From: Clostridia bacterium
GTDB taxonomy: Bacteria > Bacillota > Clostridia > Christensenellales > Pumilibacteraceae
Length of the DNA: 64,000 nucleotides
Assembly: GCA_022791055.1 (NCBI GenBank)
Contig: JAAVYI010000022.1
Location: 68,280-132,279, forward strand
Reading direction: 5' to 3'
A program made the translations under genes and the position numbers. The number at the start of each line of letters is the position of its first letter. Within the stretch, counting starts at the first letter, position 1. The notes under the pieces were generated by a model. It worked only from the letters and a program-made list of their open reading frames with translations, made no database searches and was not told the origin of the DNA. Shown in pieces: positions 25,842 through 35,228 of the stretch.

Positions 25842-27373
25842 AAACGACCGCGACCCCTCGAAAAATCGTTATGTTACCGCTTGACGAGCGGCCTTGCAAC
25901 TTCGACTACCCGCAAATGATGCCGAATGCCGGGTATACGCTTGTTTTGCCGCCCAAAGCATACATGGGCGATAAAAAGAAACCCGCCGACACCGCGCGTT
26001 TGGCCGAATGGCTTATGGAAAACATCGAGGGCGCGGACGCCTGTATCCTGTCGCTCGACACGCTGATCTACGGCGGGATTGTGCCGACTCGTTTGCACGG
26101 CGAATCGGCAGAAACGCTGTGCGCGCGTGCGCGACTGCTCGAGAAGCTCCGACAAAAGAACGCCGCCATGCAGTTGTACGTGTTTCAACTGATCATGCGC
26201 TGTCCCGATTATTCTTTAAGCGACGAAGAGCCGGACTATTACGACGAATGCGGCCGCGAGTTGCACCTATACGGACGATACATCCATCTCGAACAGAGCG
26301 GCAAGCTGACAGCGGCCGACGCCGCCGACTTCGAGGCGGTCAAGAAGAAAATCAAGCCGGCGTATTTACAAGACTTTTTGGGTCGGCGCGATAAAAATAT
26401 CGGCGTGCTGATGCACAACCTCGAGTACGTTCGGCGCGGCGTAGTCGACTACTTCGTCATACCGCAGGACGATTCGGCGGTGTACGGGTTTACGGCCATG
26501 GATCAAATGCGCGTGCGCGAATATCTCAAATCCCATTCGCTACATACCGTAACGGCGATGTACCCCTCGGCCGACGACACGGGGCTTGCTCTGTTGGCGC
26601 GCGCGGTCGGCCGACTGCGCGGGACGCGACCCAAGGTCTATGTCCGTTACGCATCGAGCAAGGGCGGCAACGTCGTGCCGTGGTTTGAGGACAGAATGCT
26701 CGACGAGACGATCAAGTATCACATTTTGGCAATCGGCGGCGTGCGCGTGTATTCGCTGCCGGAGGCCGACATTCTGCTTGCCGTCAACATGAGTTCGGAC
26801 ATGTATTATCCCGACCAGCCCGAACATGTCAAAGCATATGACATCGAACGCAACTTGGCCGACTTTGTCACCTATATCCGCTATGCGCTCGACGCGGGAA
26901 AGATCGTGGCGGTGGGCGACGTGGCGACGGCCAACGGCGGCGACGAAGAACTTGTGCGGCTGATGCAACGCGAGAAACTGTTATTCGATGTGCACGGCTA
27001 TGCCGGTTGGAACACCTCGTCCAACACGCTGGGCACAACGCTGTGTCAGGCGGTACTCAACCTTGTCGGCGCGGATAAGGCGGAAAACGAAACGTTTTTG
27101 CTACACCGCTATTACGAGGACATCGGCTATATGGCCTATGCGCGCAAGTACGTGACCGACAACGTATTGCCTGCGTGGGGGCTGGACTATTTTCATGCCG
27201 ACGGCGTCGACGGGAACGTCGCCGAAGCGGTGCAAACGGCCGTCGCGCAATACATGGCGTCGAACTATCCCGATATTGCCGCCCGCGTGGCGTCGATGAC
27301 GACGCGTATGCCGTGGCGCAGAATGTTCGAGGTCGATCTCAAGCTGACGCCGAAGAAGGGGCATGTATGCTGA
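25838..27373 (+). CDS. DUF4127 family protein
   Basis: A 511-residue protein of the DUF4127 family; the opening KIVMLPLDERPCNFDYPQ (about 9-26) is diagnostic, with LSLDTLIYGGIVPTR (about 70-84) and VDYFVIPQDDSAVYGF (about 203-218). No function is established. It is found repeatedly in sugar-utilisation clusters. No signal peptide. Four-base overlaps with the genes on either side (upstream ATGA; 7 nt downstream) place it firmly in the operon. Conserved Asp/His/Glu residues hint at an enzyme, but I assign no reaction. Confidence 0.85.
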   Translation: MKTTATPRKIVMLPLDERPCNFDYPQMMPNAGYTLVLPPKAYMGDKKKPADTARLAEWLMENIEGADACILSLDTLIYGGIVPTRLHGESAETLCARARLLEKLRQKNAAMQLYVFQLIMRCPDYSLSDEEPDYYDECGRELHLYGRYIHLEQSGKLTAADAADFEAVKKKIKPAYLQDFLGRRDKNIGVLMHNLEYVRRGVVDYFVIPQDDSAVYGFTAMDQMRVREYLKSHSLHTVTAMYPSADDTGLALLARAVGRLRGTRPKVYVRYASSKGGNVVPWFEDRMLDETIKYHILAIGGVRVYSLPEADILLAVNMSSDMYYPDQPEHVKAYDIERNLADFVTYIRYALDAGKIVAVGDVATANGGDEELVRLMQREKLLFDVHGYAGWNTSSNTLGTTLCQAVLNLVGADKAENETFLLHRYYEDIGYMAYARKYVTDNVLPAWGLDYFHADGVDGNVAEAVQTAVAQYMASNYPDIAARVASMTTRMPWRRMFEVDLKLTPKKGHVC

Positions 27374-28209
27374 CCTGCGGCGTGGACATAGGCGGCACGA
27401 CGATCAAAGGCGTGCTGTTTTCGGGCGCGACCGTCGTAAAAGAGGCGTCGCGGCCTACCCGCGGTCGGGAAGGGCGCGAAGCGATCTTGGCGCAGCTATT
27501 CGCGGTCTTGGACGAACTGGTCTGCGACGGCGTGGCGTTTATCGGGATCTCGTCTGCCGGCAACATCGACCCCTATACGGGCGTGTGCATGTATGCGACC
27601 GATAACTTGAAAGGCTGGACGGGTATGCCGATCGTCGATTATACGGTCGCGCGCTATCAAATCGAGACGCGCGCGGATAACGACGCCGTGTGCGCGCTCC
27701 TCGGCGAGTTGTCGAACTATCCGCACGCGCGAGACATGACGATGTTGACCTTCGGCACGGGCGTCGGCGGCGCAAGTTTATGTAACGGCGAGATCTTGCG
27801 CGGCGAGCGTTTCGATGCGGCGCGCTGGGGACACATATGTTTGCACCCCGACGGACTGCCTTGTAATTGCGGCAAAGTCGGTTGCGCGGAACAGTACCTT
27901 TCGGCCACTGCGTTATTTCGAGACGGTAAAGCGAAAATTCCCGATTTAAAGAGTTGCAAGCAGTTGTTCGAGCTTTTTGCGGCAGGCGACCGTGCCGCTA
28001 TCGAAGTCGTCGAGGCGTTCGGCAAAAACTTGCGCGTACTGCTGGATACCGTGCGCACGATCGTAGCGCCCGAGGCCATTATATTGGGCGGCGGCGTGAT
28101 GCAATCGCAAGCGATCATTCGCGCGTTCGTTCCGGAAACCGATGTCGTGTTTGCCGCGCTGGGCGAACGGGCAGGGGCTTACGGCGCCGGCCGATTGTAC
28201 GAGGCATAA
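27367..28209 (+). CDS. ROK-family sugar kinase
   Basis: A 280-residue ROK kinase. ATP-binding VDIGGTTIKGVLF (about residue 6-18) and the ROK zinc signature CLHPDGLPCNCGKVGCAEQY (about 158-177) are present. ROK kinases phosphorylate glucose, GlcNAc or ManNAc at C6. The neighbour NanE acts on ManNAc-6-phosphate, so ManNAc or GlcNAc is the most likely substrate, by context. The ATG at 27367 overlaps the DUF4127 stop; a longer frame extends back inside that gene and is rejected. No N-terminal HTH, so this is an enzyme and not a regulator. Confidence 0.88.
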   Translation: MLTCGVDIGGTTIKGVLFSGATVVKEASRPTRGREGREAILAQLFAVLDELVCDGVAFIGISSAGNIDPYTGVCMYATDNLKGWTGMPIVDYTVARYQIETRADNDAVCALLGELSNYPHARDMTMLTFGTGVGGASLCNGEILRGERFDAARWGHICLHPDGLPCNCGKVGCAEQYLSATALFRDGKAKIPDLKSCKQLFELFAAGDRAAIEVVEAFGKNLRVLLDTVRTIVAPEAIILGGGVMQSQAIIRAFVPETDVVFAALGERAGAYGAGRLYEA

Positions 28210-28238
28210 AACACAATAAGATAGAGAGAGTAGTGAGT

Positions 28239-28931
28239 ATGAAGAGAATGTTATCCAAAGGATTGATTGTATCCTGTCAGGCGCTCCGACACGAGCCGTT
28301 GTTCGGCGGGGACACGATCCCCAAAATGGCGCTGGCGGCCCAACAAGGCGGCGCAGTCGGCATACGCGCCAACACCGTGCGCGACATCAACGCGATCTGG
28401 AAATACTTGCACGGCGCGTTACCGATCATCGGCCTTATCAAACGCGATTATCCGGATTCGTCCGTATATATCACGCCTACGCAAAAGGAGGCGCGCGCGC
28501 TCATACGCAGTAAGTGCGACATCATTGCGCTCGACGCGACGAGGAGAACGCGCCCCAACGGCGAGACGCTCGAAAGTCTGGTGACATTCTTGCGCGCCAA
28601 TACCGACAAGCCGTTGATGGCCGACATTGCCGACCTCGACGATGCGACCGTCGCCGAACGGCTGGGATTCGATTATATTTCGACGACGTTACGCAGTTAT
28701 ACCGAGTCGACCCAAGGCGTGACGATCCCCGACATCGATTTTTGCCGCGCGTTGCGGGCGGGCGTCAAAAACGCCGTGCTGGTCGCCGAAGGGGGTATCC
28801 ATACATACGACGAGCTGTTGCAGGTACTCGAGACGGGGATCGAACATGTCGTCATCGGCGGCGCGATCACGCGGCCGCAGAACATCACGCAAGGATACGT
28901 GCAAGTGTTTGCCAAGGCGCAGGGGTTATAG
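28239..28931 (+). CDS. nanE: N-acylglucosamine-6-phosphate 2-epimerase
   Basis: A 230-residue TIM-barrel enzyme of the NanE family, converting ManNAc-6-phosphate to GlcNAc-6-phosphate in amino-sugar catabolism. Typical motifs are GLIVSCQA (about 8-15), GAVGIRANT (about 38-46), IGLIKRDYPDSSVYITPT (about 63-80) and VVIGGAITRP (about 205-214). Start ATG has only a purine-rich GAGAG upstream. It sits between a ROK kinase and an alpha-galactosidase. No NanA lyase is in this window, so the ManNAc source need not be sialic acid. Confidence 0.9.
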   Translation: MKRMLSKGLIVSCQALRHEPLFGGDTIPKMALAAQQGGAVGIRANTVRDINAIWKYLHGALPIIGLIKRDYPDSSVYITPTQKEARALIRSKCDIIALDATRRTRPNGETLESLVTFLRANTDKPLMADIADLDDATVAERLGFDYISTTLRSYTESTQGVTIPDIDFCRALRAGVKNAVLVAEGGIHTYDELLQVLETGIEHVVIGGAITRPQNITQGYVQVFAKAQGL

Positions 28932-28934
28932 ACT

Positions 28935-31100
28935 ATGGCGATCTACGTCGACGAGCAAACGCGAACGTTCTATCTCGAGAGCAAGAACACCACGTATGCG
29001 TTTTGCGCAAACCCGTTTGGCTTTTTGCAACATATCTATTTCGGCAAGCGCATCGCGCGCGAAGACCTTTCCTACGGCGTGTTCTTGAACGCGCGCGGCC
29101 ACGGCAGCCATATTCCGCACGGGAATTGGATGCAGTCGCTGAACCAGTATAGCAACGAATGTCCCACGTTCGGCCGCAGCGACTACCGCGAGAGCGCGGT
29201 CGCCCTCGACTTCGACGGCGTGCGGGTGTTCGATTGGCAATATGTCGGCTATACGATTCTAAAGACCAAACCGCCGCTCGAAGGTATGCCGTCGGTGCGC
29301 GGCAAAGATACGTTGGTCGTGTCCATGCGCGACGAGCGGACGGGCGCGGCGATCGATCTTAGCTATACCGTATTCGACGATGTACCCGTTATACTGCGAC
29401 ATGCGGTCATCCGAAACGGCGGCAAAAAGCCGTTTACCGTCGACCGTGCGTATTCGTTCTGTCTCGACCTGCCCGATGCGGACTGGCAGGCCGTCACGCT
29501 GTACGGCGCGCACACTCGGGAACGGTTCATGCAGCGCGCCGACCTAAAGCGCGGCGTGTTTTCGGTCGATTCCAAGCGCGGCGTGACTTCGGGACAGATG
29601 AACCCGTTTGCCGCGTTCGTGCGCAAGAACACCGACGAGAATACAGGCGAGGCCTACGGCGTCAATTTGGTATACAGCGGCGACTTTGTGCTAAAAGCGC
29701 AGATCGAAGAATCCGATACCGTTCGCGTGTTGGGCGGGATCAACGATTACGATTTTTCGTGGCGTCTCGAACCCGATCAAACGTTCACGACGCCCGAAGC
29801 CGTTTTGGTCTACGCCGAGCACGGACTGGGCGAGATGAGCCGCGCGTTTCATGATCTGTACCGCGCGTATCTCATCAATCCGCGCTATGTGCGCGCGCCC
29901 CGTCCCGTGGTTTTAAACAGTTGGGAGGCGGCGTATTTCGATTTCGACGAAAAGAAATTGCTCGAGATCATCGACGCGACGGCAAAAACCGGCGTCGATA
30001 CGTTCGTCCTCGACGACGGTTGGTTCGGCGCGCGCAACGGCGACAATGCGGGGCTGGGCGACTGGGTGGTCAATACGCAAAAATTGCCGCGCGGACTGAC
30101 GCCGCTCATCGAGCGGACGCACGAACGGGGACTCAAGTTCGGCCTGTGGTTCGAGCCGGAAATGGTCAATCCCGATTCCGATCTGTTCCGCGCGCACCCC
30201 GACTGGGCGATACACGTCGACGGACTCGAGCCGTGTCCCGGGCGCAATCAGTTGGTACTCGACCTGACGCGCGACGAGGTTTGCGACTATATCGTCGGGG
30301 CCGTTTCCAAGGTGTTGCGAGAAAACGCGATTGATTATGTCAAGTGGGACATGAATCGCTGCCTGACCGAAAACTATTCGGCGCACTTGGGCGCGCGCGG
30401 CAAGGAGACGCACCATCGCTACGTTTTGGGTCTGTACAAGATTTGCGAGCGCATCGTCAACGGCTTTCCGCACATCTTTTTCGAGGGCTGCGCGGGCGGC
30501 GGCTGCCGATTCGATCCGGCTATGCTGTACTACTTCCCGCAGATCTGGACGTCCGACAATTCGGACGCTTACTGGCGCACGGTCATACAGTACGGCACGT
30601 CGTTATGCTATCCCGTTTCCGCTATGTCGTGCCACGTGTCCGACTGCCCCAATCATCAGTGCGGCCGCGTCACACCCTTTTCTTCGCGCGGCGACATCGC
30701 GCATTTGGGCGCGACGGGATACGAATTTGACCCTACGCGCATGTCGGCCGAGGAGATCGCCGCCATGCACGGGCAGATCGCCGCTTACAAAGACATGCAG
30801 GATCTCGTTTTGAACGGCGACCTGTATCGATTGCACGATCCGTTGGACGGCAATCTGTTCGCCTTCGAGTTGGTCTCGAAAGACGGCGATCGGGCGCATA
30901 TCACCGTGATGCGGTCGCTGTGCTTGCCCAACGACAAATGTTTACGCCTGTTCCCGCGCGGACTGGACGAAAACGCGACGTATTTTATACCGGAGACGGG
31001 CGTCGAAAAGGCCGGCAGTACGTTGATGTATTACGGACTGATCGTCAATATCCCGTTCGGCGATTTCACTACGGCAACCTATACGCTGCTTCGGCGGTAA
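28935..31100 (+). CDS. alpha-galactosidase, GH36
   Basis: A 721-residue GH36 alpha-galactosidase, usual length for the tetrameric bacterial enzymes. An N-terminal beta-supersandwich (about 1-330) is followed by the catalytic barrel. The nucleophile Asp is in YVKWDMNR (about 466-473) and the acid/base Asp in WTSDNSDA (about 538-545). FVLDDGWFGARNGD and CPGRNQLVLDLTRDEV are family-typical. No signal peptide, so it hydrolyses imported alpha-galactosides. It follows nanE by 3 nt, in one operon. Confidence 0.93.
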   Translation: MAIYVDEQTRTFYLESKNTTYAFCANPFGFLQHIYFGKRIAREDLSYGVFLNARGHGSHIPHGNWMQSLNQYSNECPTFGRSDYRESAVALDFDGVRVFDWQYVGYTILKTKPPLEGMPSVRGKDTLVVSMRDERTGAAIDLSYTVFDDVPVILRHAVIRNGGKKPFTVDRAYSFCLDLPDADWQAVTLYGAHTRERFMQRADLKRGVFSVDSKRGVTSGQMNPFAAFVRKNTDENTGEAYGVNLVYSGDFVLKAQIEESDTVRVLGGINDYDFSWRLEPDQTFTTPEAVLVYAEHGLGEMSRAFHDLYRAYLINPRYVRAPRPVVLNSWEAAYFDFDEKKLLEIIDATAKTGVDTFVLDDGWFGARNGDNAGLGDWVVNTQKLPRGLTPLIERTHERGLKFGLWFEPEMVNPDSDLFRAHPDWAIHVDGLEPCPGRNQLVLDLTRDEVCDYIVGAVSKVLRENAIDYVKWDMNRCLTENYSAHLGARGKETHHRYVLGLYKICERIVNGFPHIFFEGCAGGGCRFDPAMLYYFPQIWTSDNSDAYWRTVIQYGTSLCYPVSAMSCHVSDCPNHQCGRVTPFSSRGDIAHLGATGYEFDPTRMSAEEIAAMHGQIAAYKDMQDLVLNGDLYRLHDPLDGNLFAFELVSKDGDRAHITVMRSLCLPNDKCLRLFPRGLDENATYFIPETGVEKAGSTLMYYGLIVNIPFGDFTTATYTLLRR

Positions 31101-31142
31101 CCGTCGATCATAAAAAACCTGTATGACAAGGAGGACAAAAGC

Positions 31143-33545
31143 ATGAGGACAAAAAGAAAATGTTTGCGGGCATTGGCGACCGCGTGCGTGCTGCTGACGG
31201 CGGTTTGCGGCGCGGCGGCGCCGCATGTGGCTTCGGCCGCCGGTGAAGGGATATTCGCGCAAGTTCCCGACAACTGGCTGCTGTCCGAAGAAAGCGACAC
31301 GGCAAGCACGACGACAAGCGTCCAAGACGGGTGTCTTACCGTTCGGCATACCAATGCGGCAGTCACGCCGTCGCAGTACTACGGCGCGCTATACCGCATC
31401 GATACGGACAAGGCGTATTCCGATTTTACGTTTTCGATCACCGTCCGCATGACGCAGCCGCAGGACGTCGGCCGTTGGTTCGGGATCATGTACCATACCC
31501 AACAGCAGGGCGATAGCACCGTCGGCTATTTGATGAACTACCGCTATAGCGGCAAAACGGCCTCTTCGGTCGTTACGTCGGCGCGCGGCTTTTCCGACGA
31601 CGCCAAGGATCAAGGTCCTGCGCTTTCGGACAACGGTTGGCATACCTTGAAGATCGAAATGTCGGGTACGACGGCCAAACATTATATGGACGATCAACTG
31701 ATCAAAACGTGGGACGTCAAATCCAAGGACGCTTTGCTCGGCACAACGCTCATGTCGGGCGGGTTTGCGCTCATCGTCAACCGTTGCACGCTCGAAGTCA
31801 AGTCGTATTCGGTGACGGGGACGGAAGTGAAAATGCCCGTGACCGACGATACGCTGGTCTCTACGTACCGTACCGGCGTCAAGGCCAAGAACGCGCCCAC
31901 GGTTGTGTGCGACGTGACCGACCGCGCCGCGCTCGACGCGCTTATCGCAGGCGACGAGCGTCCGTCGAACGCCATTTTGCGGTTCGACGCCGACTATAAC
32001 GCCGTGGGCAAAGACGGCGGCGTATTGGGAAAATTCGCCGATATATATAACACCGTATTAAAGGGCAAGATCATACCCGTTTTATATCTCAAGGACGACG
32101 CGGCGGCGACGGCGGCTATCAAGTTCTTCGAGGAGGAAATCGACATTCTCGATTTGGCGGTGATGTCGGACGATCCCGCAGTCGTCAAAAAGGTGCGCGA
32201 GGCAAACAATAAGATCCGCGGCATCGTATCGTTCGGGGCAGAGGCCGATTTGTACGATATTGTCAAGACGACCCACGCCAATCTGGCCAACGTGGCCGTT
32301 ATTCCGCAGAGCAAGGCGACCGTCGAAAACGTGCGCTACATACAGGCGCGGTTCAAAACCGTTTGGGTAACGGCCGACGGCGCGGCGGCGTCCGATCTGT
32401 ACACCTGTATCAACAGCGGCGCTTACGGCGTGATCACGACCGACTTTTCGAGTGTGTACGGGCTGTTGCGCGGTTACGCGGCTACGGCGCTGTTCCGCGC
32501 GCCGTTCAACGTCGCGCACCGCGGACTTCCCGAAAAGTGCAACGAAAACTCTGTCAGCGGCGTCAAGGCGGCGATCGCCGGCGGCGCGACGCACGTCGAG
32601 CTTGACGGCTATTTGACCACCGACAACGAGATCGTACTCATGCACGACAACACCATCGACCGCACGTCCAACGGGTCGGGTTCGGTCGAAAGCATGTCTT
32701 TGGAGCAACTGCGTAAATACAAACTCGACTTGCACGGCGAGGAGGATATTCCGACATTGCAAGACGTGATCGCCGTTTTGAAAGACAGCGACACGGTGCT
32801 GGTGTTCGAGATCAAGTCGTATAACCCCAAGCTCGTCCCCAGGCTCAAAGAGATCCTCGACCAAACGCAGTTCTACGAGCAGATCGTCGTGATTTCCGTT
32901 GCCGTCAACATGTTGGGCGAGATGAAAAACATTCTGCCGCAAGTGCCGACGGCAAACCTGAATACGACCACGCGCACAACGTTTAAATCCGACCTCTACT
33001 GGATCGGGCAGCTCAATACAGGCGTTGACACCAACTACGGCAACGCCAGCGTGCAACTTAACGAATATTATTTGCGCGATCGCGGCATTGTCGGTTGGTA
33101 TTGGACGTTTGTCAACCGCGCGGCGATCAACGAGGCGGCTGACCTGGGATATGTGGGGCTGACCAACAACGAAGCCGACGCATACGCGGCCAACCTACAG
33201 TATTTGAAAGGCAATGCGGCCGTTATGGAGACGCTCGTTGTCGGCGATACGGTCAAGTGTACGATGACGACCTATGCCGGCGCGGAGAAGGCGGTCGACG
33301 GCAAAGTGTTTGCATTGACCGAATACGCCGACCGCTGGGAAGCGGTGGCGACCTATAAAGCGAGAAAAGACTTCTATACGCAAACTTTTACCGTCATGAA
33401 AGCGCATCCCGATGTACCCGAAGAGGACGCGAAGCCGTCCGGGTGCGGTTGCGGATCGGCGGTCGGCGGCGGCGCGGGGACGCTCGCGCTCGTATTGACG
33501 GCCGGCGTTTGTGCTTGGCTGACAAAGCGCCGCGCGTGTCGCTAA
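31143..33545 (+). CDS. secreted glycerophosphodiester phosphodiesterase, membrane-anchored
   Basis: An 800-residue extracellular protein. Signal peptide about 1-35; LamG/concanavalin-like domain about 40-230; a second barrel-like region (about 235-450); then a GDPD domain with the catalytic HRG at about 457-459, VELDGYLTTDNEIVLMHD (about 484-501) and FEIKS. GDPDs release glycerol-3-phosphate from glycerophosphodiesters, including glycerol-phosphate on teichoic acids. The C-terminus has SGCGCGSAVGG, a hydrophobic helix and KRR, a sorting-tail-like end. AAGGAGG precedes the ATG. It is the last gene of the carbohydrate locus. Confidence 0.88.
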   Translation: MRTKRKCLRALATACVLLTAVCGAAAPHVASAAGEGIFAQVPDNWLLSEESDTASTTTSVQDGCLTVRHTNAAVTPSQYYGALYRIDTDKAYSDFTFSITVRMTQPQDVGRWFGIMYHTQQQGDSTVGYLMNYRYSGKTASSVVTSARGFSDDAKDQGPALSDNGWHTLKIEMSGTTAKHYMDDQLIKTWDVKSKDALLGTTLMSGGFALIVNRCTLEVKSYSVTGTEVKMPVTDDTLVSTYRTGVKAKNAPTVVCDVTDRAALDALIAGDERPSNAILRFDADYNAVGKDGGVLGKFADIYNTVLKGKIIPVLYLKDDAAATAAIKFFEEEIDILDLAVMSDDPAVVKKVREANNKIRGIVSFGAEADLYDIVKTTHANLANVAVIPQSKATVENVRYIQARFKTVWVTADGAAASDLYTCINSGAYGVITTDFSSVYGLLRGYAATALFRAPFNVAHRGLPEKCNENSVSGVKAAIAGGATHVELDGYLTTDNEIVLMHDNTIDRTSNGSGSVESMSLEQLRKYKLDLHGEEDIPTLQDVIAVLKDSDTVLVFEIKSYNPKLVPRLKEILDQTQFYEQIVVISVAVNMLGEMKNILPQVPTANLNTTTRTTFKSDLYWIGQLNTGVDTNYGNASVQLNEYYLRDRGIVGWYWTFVNRAAINEAADLGYVGLTNNEADAYAANLQYLKGNAAVMETLVVGDTVKCTMTTYAGAEKAVDGKVFALTEYADRWEAVATYKARKDFYTQTFTVMKAHPDVPEEDAKPSGCGCGSAVGGGAGTLALVLTAGVCAWLTKRRACR

Positions 33546-33560
33546 ACAAGCAATAAAGGA

Positions 33561-33606
33561 TTCGCTTGCGCCGGACTCTTACGAACCGCTCGGGGTGACA
33601 AACGAA
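33561..33606. repeat. dispersed repeat, copy left of the low-GC gene
   Basis: It begins TTCGCTTGCGC and ends CCGCTCGGGGTGACAAAC. The same end is found at 34900-34943 in the same orientation, and an inverted relative lies inside 57821-58004. Confidence 0.65.
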
Positions 33607-33616
33607 TTGTAAACAC

Positions 33617-33645
33617 TTGCAAATGCCGATTTTTCATGCTATAAT
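33617..33645 (+). promoter_or_regulatory. promoter of the low-GC lipoprotein gene
   Basis: TTGCAA (33617-33622), a 17-bp spacer and TATAAT (33640-33645). Confidence 0.75.
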
Positions 33646-33669
33646 AACCCTATCATAGAGAGGGAACTC

Positions 33670-34749
33670 ATGAAAAGACAAGAATTTGATGAAAAAGTTA
33701 AAAACGCTGAGTTTATCGCTAAACACGATGGTAAAGTAGCAATGGCAAAATCCAATGGATTTTTCTCACGCATGTTTGAAGGACTTGGAAAGAAAGTATT
33801 ATTGGCAAGTATGGCATTTGTTATGGCGTTTTCGGGTTTAGCGCTTTCTGCATGTAACGATAAGAAACCTCCTCAGCAAGAGAACCCACCTATTGTTGAC
33901 CCAATAGAACCTGAGGAACCTGAAAAGCCAGGACCAGTAGAGCCCAACCCAGATAAGCCCGACCCAGATGAACCTGAAAAACCAGGACCAGTAGATCCTG
34001 ACCCAGATGAACCAATTAAGACCCCAGAAGAAATCCAAAAAGAAAAAGAAAAAAAGATAGCTCAGAACATATATGCTGGAATTGAAGATAAATTAAATAA
34101 AAAAATAGGCGGAAGCACCATAAATAAAATTATGGCTATTGATTACGGAAAAGGCAATAATGGAAGCAACTATGTATATACATTAGTAGACTTTACAACC
34201 ACCAATCGTCACCTAATTGAACTTTATAGAATTCCAATGGAAACAGAAATGACTGAGGAAAACATTTTATCTGGAAATGTTAAGACAAATAAATACGACC
34301 CTACCACCATGCTTTCAGAAAGCGCAAGCGTTTTTGAAGATATAAATTCAGACATTTCGAAAGACATCCATAAAAAAATACAATCAGAGAAATTGATCGA
34401 AAGTCAGAGCACTCCAATAATTACAACCCATGTTTCTAATGGTGGTGGCTCAAATTCTACATTGGGTGGTTTTTCGAGATATATTCTATATTCTATAACT
34501 GAAAATGAAATTGAAAAAACACCAATTTCTGTAAAATCAGACATTTATGAAACCAATGCAATTCTGGACAACTTAATCAACGGCGAATTGAATAAGACAT
34601 TTACATGTTACCCTCAAGACAGATTCTATCACAAATTTAGTGACAATGCACTTGTTGATTATAAAGATGGCTTAAATTATCAAAAGAAAGAAGCGACCAT
34701 CACTATTGATGGTAAAAAAGTTGGGACATACAATAATGGTAGACCGTGA
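33670..34749 (+). CDS. low-GC lipoprotein with Pro/Glu/Asp repeats (unknown function)
   Basis: A 359-residue protein I do not recognise. A cytoplasmic-looking 40-residue start precedes a hydrophobic stretch and lipobox LALSAC (Cys about 63), giving an unusually long signal region. Residues about 70-115 are a repeat of EPEKPGP and PDPDEP units, encoded by direct DNA repeats. The rest is a Lys/Asn/Ile-rich domain. Base and codon use are strikingly AT-rich against its GC-rich neighbours, it has its own good promoter, and near-identical repeats lie on both sides. It was probably acquired from a low-GC relative. GAGAGGG precedes the ATG. Confidence 0.8.
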   Translation: MKRQEFDEKVKNAEFIAKHDGKVAMAKSNGFFSRMFEGLGKKVLLASMAFVMAFSGLALSACNDKKPPQQENPPIVDPIEPEEPEKPGPVEPNPDKPDPDEPEKPGPVDPDPDEPIKTPEEIQKEKEKKIAQNIYAGIEDKLNKKIGGSTINKIMAIDYGKGNNGSNYVYTLVDFTTTNRHLIELYRIPMETEMTEENILSGNVKTNKYDPTTMLSESASVFEDINSDISKDIHKKIQSEKLIESQSTPIITTHVSNGGGSNSTLGGFSRYILYSITENEIEKTPISVKSDIYETNAILDNLINGELNKTFTCYPQDRFYHKFSDNALVDYKDGLNYQKKEATITIDGKKVGTYNNGRP

Positions 34750-34899
34750 TAAGGCCATTTGTCATGACATGAGAAACGAGCGAATGCCGCGCTTCGCGGG
34801 TGATATTGGGGACGAAACCTTTGGAGAAAGCAGAAAAGACCTTTTGTCATTTTGAGCTATACGCAAGAATCCAGCCGTCGGCGCACAAAATAATTATTT

Positions 34900-34943
34900 T
34901 TCGCTTCGCTAGACCCTTACGTACCGCTCGGGGTGACAAACGG
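34900..34943. repeat. dispersed repeat, copy right of the low-GC gene
   Basis: TTCGCTTCGCTAGACCC and CCGCTCGGGGTGACAAAC. Direct orientation relative to 33561-33606. Confidence 0.65.
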
Positions 34944-34977
34944 ATAAATGATAATTGATATGACTTATAAAGAGGGA

Positions 34978-35116
34978 AAAGACTAGTCTTTGGCAGCCCA
35001 AGGGGTGGAGTTCTACAAGAGGGGCGCGACGCTCCCAAAATGTCCGGTGGACATTTTGTAGCCAAAGCGGGGAGCAATTTATAATTGCGACCTAGGGCAG
35101 TCTGAAGTGCTCCCCC
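34978..35116. repeat. compound palindromic intergenic element
   Basis: AAAGACTAGTCTTT (34978-34991) is self-complementary; AAAATGTCC-GGT-GGACATTTT (35037-35057) is a perfect hairpin; GGGGAGCA (about 35069) pairs with TGCTCCCC (about 35108). It looks like a mobile palindromic repeat. Confidence 0.55.
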
Positions 35117-35228
35117 CTTTTGTACGGTTTTGGTCTTACCTTTTGCGCCAAAAGGTAAGAATAGGTTTTCGGTCTTTTGCGAAAAGATTTCCGTTCCCTT
35201 TAGAATGTAAAAAGCATGTATCATACAC

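Noticed and set aside
30300..30730. Arg-rich open frames opposite or within the GH36 gene
   Set aside because: Shadow frames of a well-supported enzyme gene with all catalytic motifs.
33896..34020. Short tandem repeats in the low-GC gene as a possible CRISPR or VNTR array
   Set aside because: The units are in frame and encode Pro/Glu/Asp linker repeats; no spacers and no cas genes.
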